Part shown: piece after piece, positions 14,584 to 16,031 of the stretch
Position numbering within the stretch: position 1 is the first letter of the stretch
Layout: every line of letters starts with the position of its first letter
Assembly (NCBI GenBank): GCA_035507915.1
Contig: DATJNS010000180.1
Coordinates: 1 to 16,031 of the forward strand
DNA from: JACQAI01 sp035507915
GTDB lineage: Bacteria > Pseudomonadota > Alphaproteobacteria > Elsterales > Elsteraceae
Direction: 5' to 3'
DNA: 16,031 nucleotides
Notes under the pieces: model-generated
Database searches by the model: none
What the model was told of the DNA's origin: nothing
The model's input: only the letters and a program-made list of their open reading frames with translations
Position numbers and translations under genes: made by a program

Positions 14584-15405
14584 TCATCCGCGCCCGGCGC
14601 GGTAGGCGCCCGGACTGACGCCGATCACCCGGCGGAAGCGGTGATTGAAGCTCGATAGGTCGTTGAAGCCGACATCGAAGGCGATCGCCGAGATCGGCTC
14701 GTCGGTGCGGCGCAGGCGCACTGCCGCGCGGTGCAGCCGCGTGTGCAGCACGTACTGGTGCGGCGTCATGCCGACCAGCGTGCGGAACACGCGCAGGAAG
14801 TGATAGGGGCTGGTCGCCGCGCCAGCTGCAAACTCGGCGAGGCTCAGGCCCTCGGTCGCATCATCCTCGATCCGGCGCAGCGCCTCGGCGACGCGTCGCA
14901 CATCGCGCCCGCTGGGCGCATGGCGCGCACGACCCGTGCTGCCGCTCGTCGTCGAGACGACGGCGCCGGCGATGCGCCAGGCGAGCTCCTCGAGCGCGGC
15001 CGGGTCGGCGTCGTCGCGCGCGGCCTCGGCGGCGGCCAACAGACGGGTCAGCGGCGCCAGCGGCGGCAGGCACGGTGCGGCGAACGCCGTTCGGCGCGCG
15101 CCAGGCAGCGCCGCGACGGCCGCCTCGAGCTGCGCGGGCTCGTAGTGGAAGGCGAGGCAGCGGTCGCCGGTGCTGTGCTCATGCCCGCACTCGAAGCAGT
15201 CGCCGTGGTTGCCGAGTAGCAGCGCGCCCGGCGCAAGCACCGCCGCGCCATGCGGCGAGCGGTAGTTGAAGGTGCCTGCGGCCACCAGGGCGATGCACGC
15301 CGAGGCGTGCTGCTCCTCGAACGCCGGGTCGCGCGGGCCGGCGGTGCACACGACGTCGCGCACCCACCAGCCGGCGCCCGACGCGAGGATCTGCGAGCTC
15401 GTCAT
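14584..15405 (-). CDS. AraC-family transcriptional regulator with Cys/His-rich sensor domain
   Basis: This 273-residue regulator has an N-terminal cupin-like sensor domain (about 1-110) and a C-terminal AraC DNA-binding domain with two helix-turn-helix units: about 187-208 (LSLAEFAAGAATSPYHFLRVFR) and about 237-259 (AIAFDVGFNDLSSFNHRFRR). The closing GVSPGAYR is typical. The sensor holds C70, C73, H75, H77 and C83 (CFECGHEHSTGDRC), a cluster that could bind metal or sense thiol-reactive compounds. It is divergent from a calycin-like gene 88 bp away, followed by a probable VOC gene, and likely controls those two. Control of the oxygenase operon, to which it is convergent, is less likely. The ATG at 15405 gives a normal family length. 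Confidence 0.93.
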   Translation of the reverse strand: MTSSQILASGAGWWVRDVVCTAGPRDPAFEEQHASACIALVAAGTFNYRSPHGAAVLAPGALLLGNHGDCFECGHEHSTGDRCLAFHYEPAQLEAAVAALPGARRTAFAAPCLPPLAPLTRLLAAAEAARDDADPAALEELAWRIAGAVVSTTSGSTGRARHAPSGRDVRRVAEALRRIEDDATEGLSLAEFAAGAATSPYHFLRVFRTLVGMTPHQYVLHTRLHRAAVRLRRTDEPISAIAFDVGFNDLSSFNHRFRRVIGVSPGAYRAGRG

Positions 15406-15493
15406 GGCGTCACTTTAGCAACTTTTCCCAAGCCGGCGCGAGGGCCGTCGGTCTACCCAAGGCGATGCTCGAACCCGCGAGAGAGGCGTCGTC

Positions 15494-15985
15494 ATGACCG
15501 TCGTTGGATTCCCCGAGGCGTTGCTTGCAGACCGTCCGGCGCCCGACCGCGCGGACAAGATGATGCTGTACGGCCAGTTCATCGGCGCCTGGGAGATGGA
15601 CGCCGTGCTGCATCGCGACGACGGCCCTGCGGCGACCGGCCGCGGCACCATCCATTTCGGCTGGGTGCTCGAAGGCCGCGCGGTGCAGGACGTCTGGACG
15701 TTGCCCGGCGTCTTCCATGGCACGACCGTGCGGGTCTACGACCCCGAGCGCGACGCTTGGCACATCCTGTGGATCGATCCGCTGAAGCAGGTCTACCGGC
15801 GGATGATCGGGCGCGCGCACGGCGCCGACATCGTGCAGCACGGCGAGGACGAAGCGGGTGCGCCCGTGCGCTGGAGCTTCACGAAGATCACGCACGACTC
15901 GTTCCATTGGCTCGCCGAGCGCTCACCCGACCACGGCGCGACCTGGACGCTGCTGGTCGAGTTCTTCGCCCGTCGCGCGGCTTAG
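15494..15985 (+). CDS. Small calycin-like beta-barrel protein (DUF1579-like)
   Basis: This 163-residue protein is predicted cytoplasmic, with no signal peptide or membrane segment. It is rich in alternating beta strands and carries a lipocalin-style GxW motif (GAWEM, 31-35). Later strands include GRGTIHFGWVLEGRAVQDVW and RVYDPERDAWHILWIDP. The pattern recalls DUF1579 and nitrobindin-like barrels that bind small hydrophobic ligands or heme, but no diagnostic heme ligand is obvious. AGAGG-type SD (15481-15488 region) stands about 7 nt before the ATG. It diverges from the AraC regulator and precedes a probable VOC gene, so it is probably the first gene of that regulator's target operon. Function unknown. 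Confidence 0.8.
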   Translation: MTVVGFPEALLADRPAPDRADKMMLYGQFIGAWEMDAVLHRDDGPAATGRGTIHFGWVLEGRAVQDVWTLPGVFHGTTVRVYDPERDAWHILWIDPLKQVYRRMIGRAHGADIVQHGEDEAGAPVRWSFTKITHDSFHWLAERSPDHGATWTLLVEFFARRAA

Positions 15986-16010
15986 CGTCTTGAACCAGAG
16001 GAGGACCGGC

Positions 16011-16031
16011 ATGATCAATCACCTGTCGATC
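16011..16031 (+). CDS. Start of a probable VOC/glyoxalase-family gene (cut by window end)
   Basis: Only seven codons are present, reading MINHLSI. A strong SD (AGAGGAGGA, 15997-16005) sits 5 nt upstream of the ATG, 25 nt after the preceding stop codon. MINHLSIGV-type starts are very common in vicinal-oxygen-chelate proteins (glyoxalase, bleomycin-resistance and extradiol dioxygenase fold), so that family is suggested. This is an extrapolation from seven residues. The SD makes a real gene likely whatever its family. Confidence 0.55.

Noticed and set aside
14588..14602. CCGCGC-CCG-GCGCGG hairpin just after the 2OG oxygenase stop
   Set aside because: It could end the operon, but it lies in the coding end of the convergent regulator, is pure GC and has no T-tract; chance is likely.
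15468..15482. CTCG-aacccg-CGAG inverted repeat upstream of the calycin-like gene as a third operator copy
   Set aside because: The arms are only 4 bp with a 6-bp centre, unlike the 5+5 bp palindromes with a 2-bp centre at 8694 and 8791.

Overview
This is a high-GC (about 70 percent by eye) chromosomal window that looks alphaproteobacterial. The best evidence is a clear PopZ-family polar organizing protein placed between a tolC-type outer membrane factor gene and valS, preceded by a PCMT-like methyltransferase and a single-domain rhodanese. PopZ is essentially restricted to Alphaproteobacteria, and this gene order is familiar from that class. Gene style and the type of substrate-binding protein suggest a Rhodospirillales or Hyphomicrobiales relative, but that finer placement is only inference.

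Positions 1-360 hold two minus-strand tRNA genes, Cys(GCA) then Asn(GTT), both with encoded CCA. A strong 13-bp hairpin follows them, and a good sigma70-like promoter precedes them. That promoter is divergent from another good promoter serving the plus-strand housekeeping block. The block (361-7451) runs PCMT-like protein, rhodanese, TolC-family protein, PopZ, valyl-tRNA synthetase and a fosmidomycin-resistance-type MFS transporter. Short gaps in most of it suggest one or two transcription units, with a probable internal start in front of popZ.

Positions 7459-14580 look like an accessory, catabolic-type locus. A minus-strand FAD monooxygenase is divergent from a plus-strand group: an IlvD/Edd [2Fe-2S] dehydratase, an M81 (MlrC-like) metallohydrolase, a Tat-exported family 5 substrate-binding protein with no permease nearby, and an Fe(II)/2-oxoglutarate oxygenase. 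The plus-strand genes are tightly packed (1-nt overlap, 46-nt gap with strong SD, 17-nt overlap). The 143-bp divergent intergenic region carries two near-identical GCTCG-RA-CGAGC palindromes, one beside each gene start, which look like paired operators for an unseen regulator. Uptake of an oligopeptide- or opine-like compound followed by hydrolysis, dehydration and oxidation is a reasonable reading. The substrate is unknown, and this is the most interesting part of the window.

Positions 14584-16031 hold an AraC-family regulator (minus strand) with a Cys/His cluster in its sensor domain. It is divergent from a small calycin-like beta-barrel protein and the first seven codons of a probable VOC/glyoxalase-family gene cut by the window end. 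No IS element, CRISPR array, phage gene or rRNA was seen.
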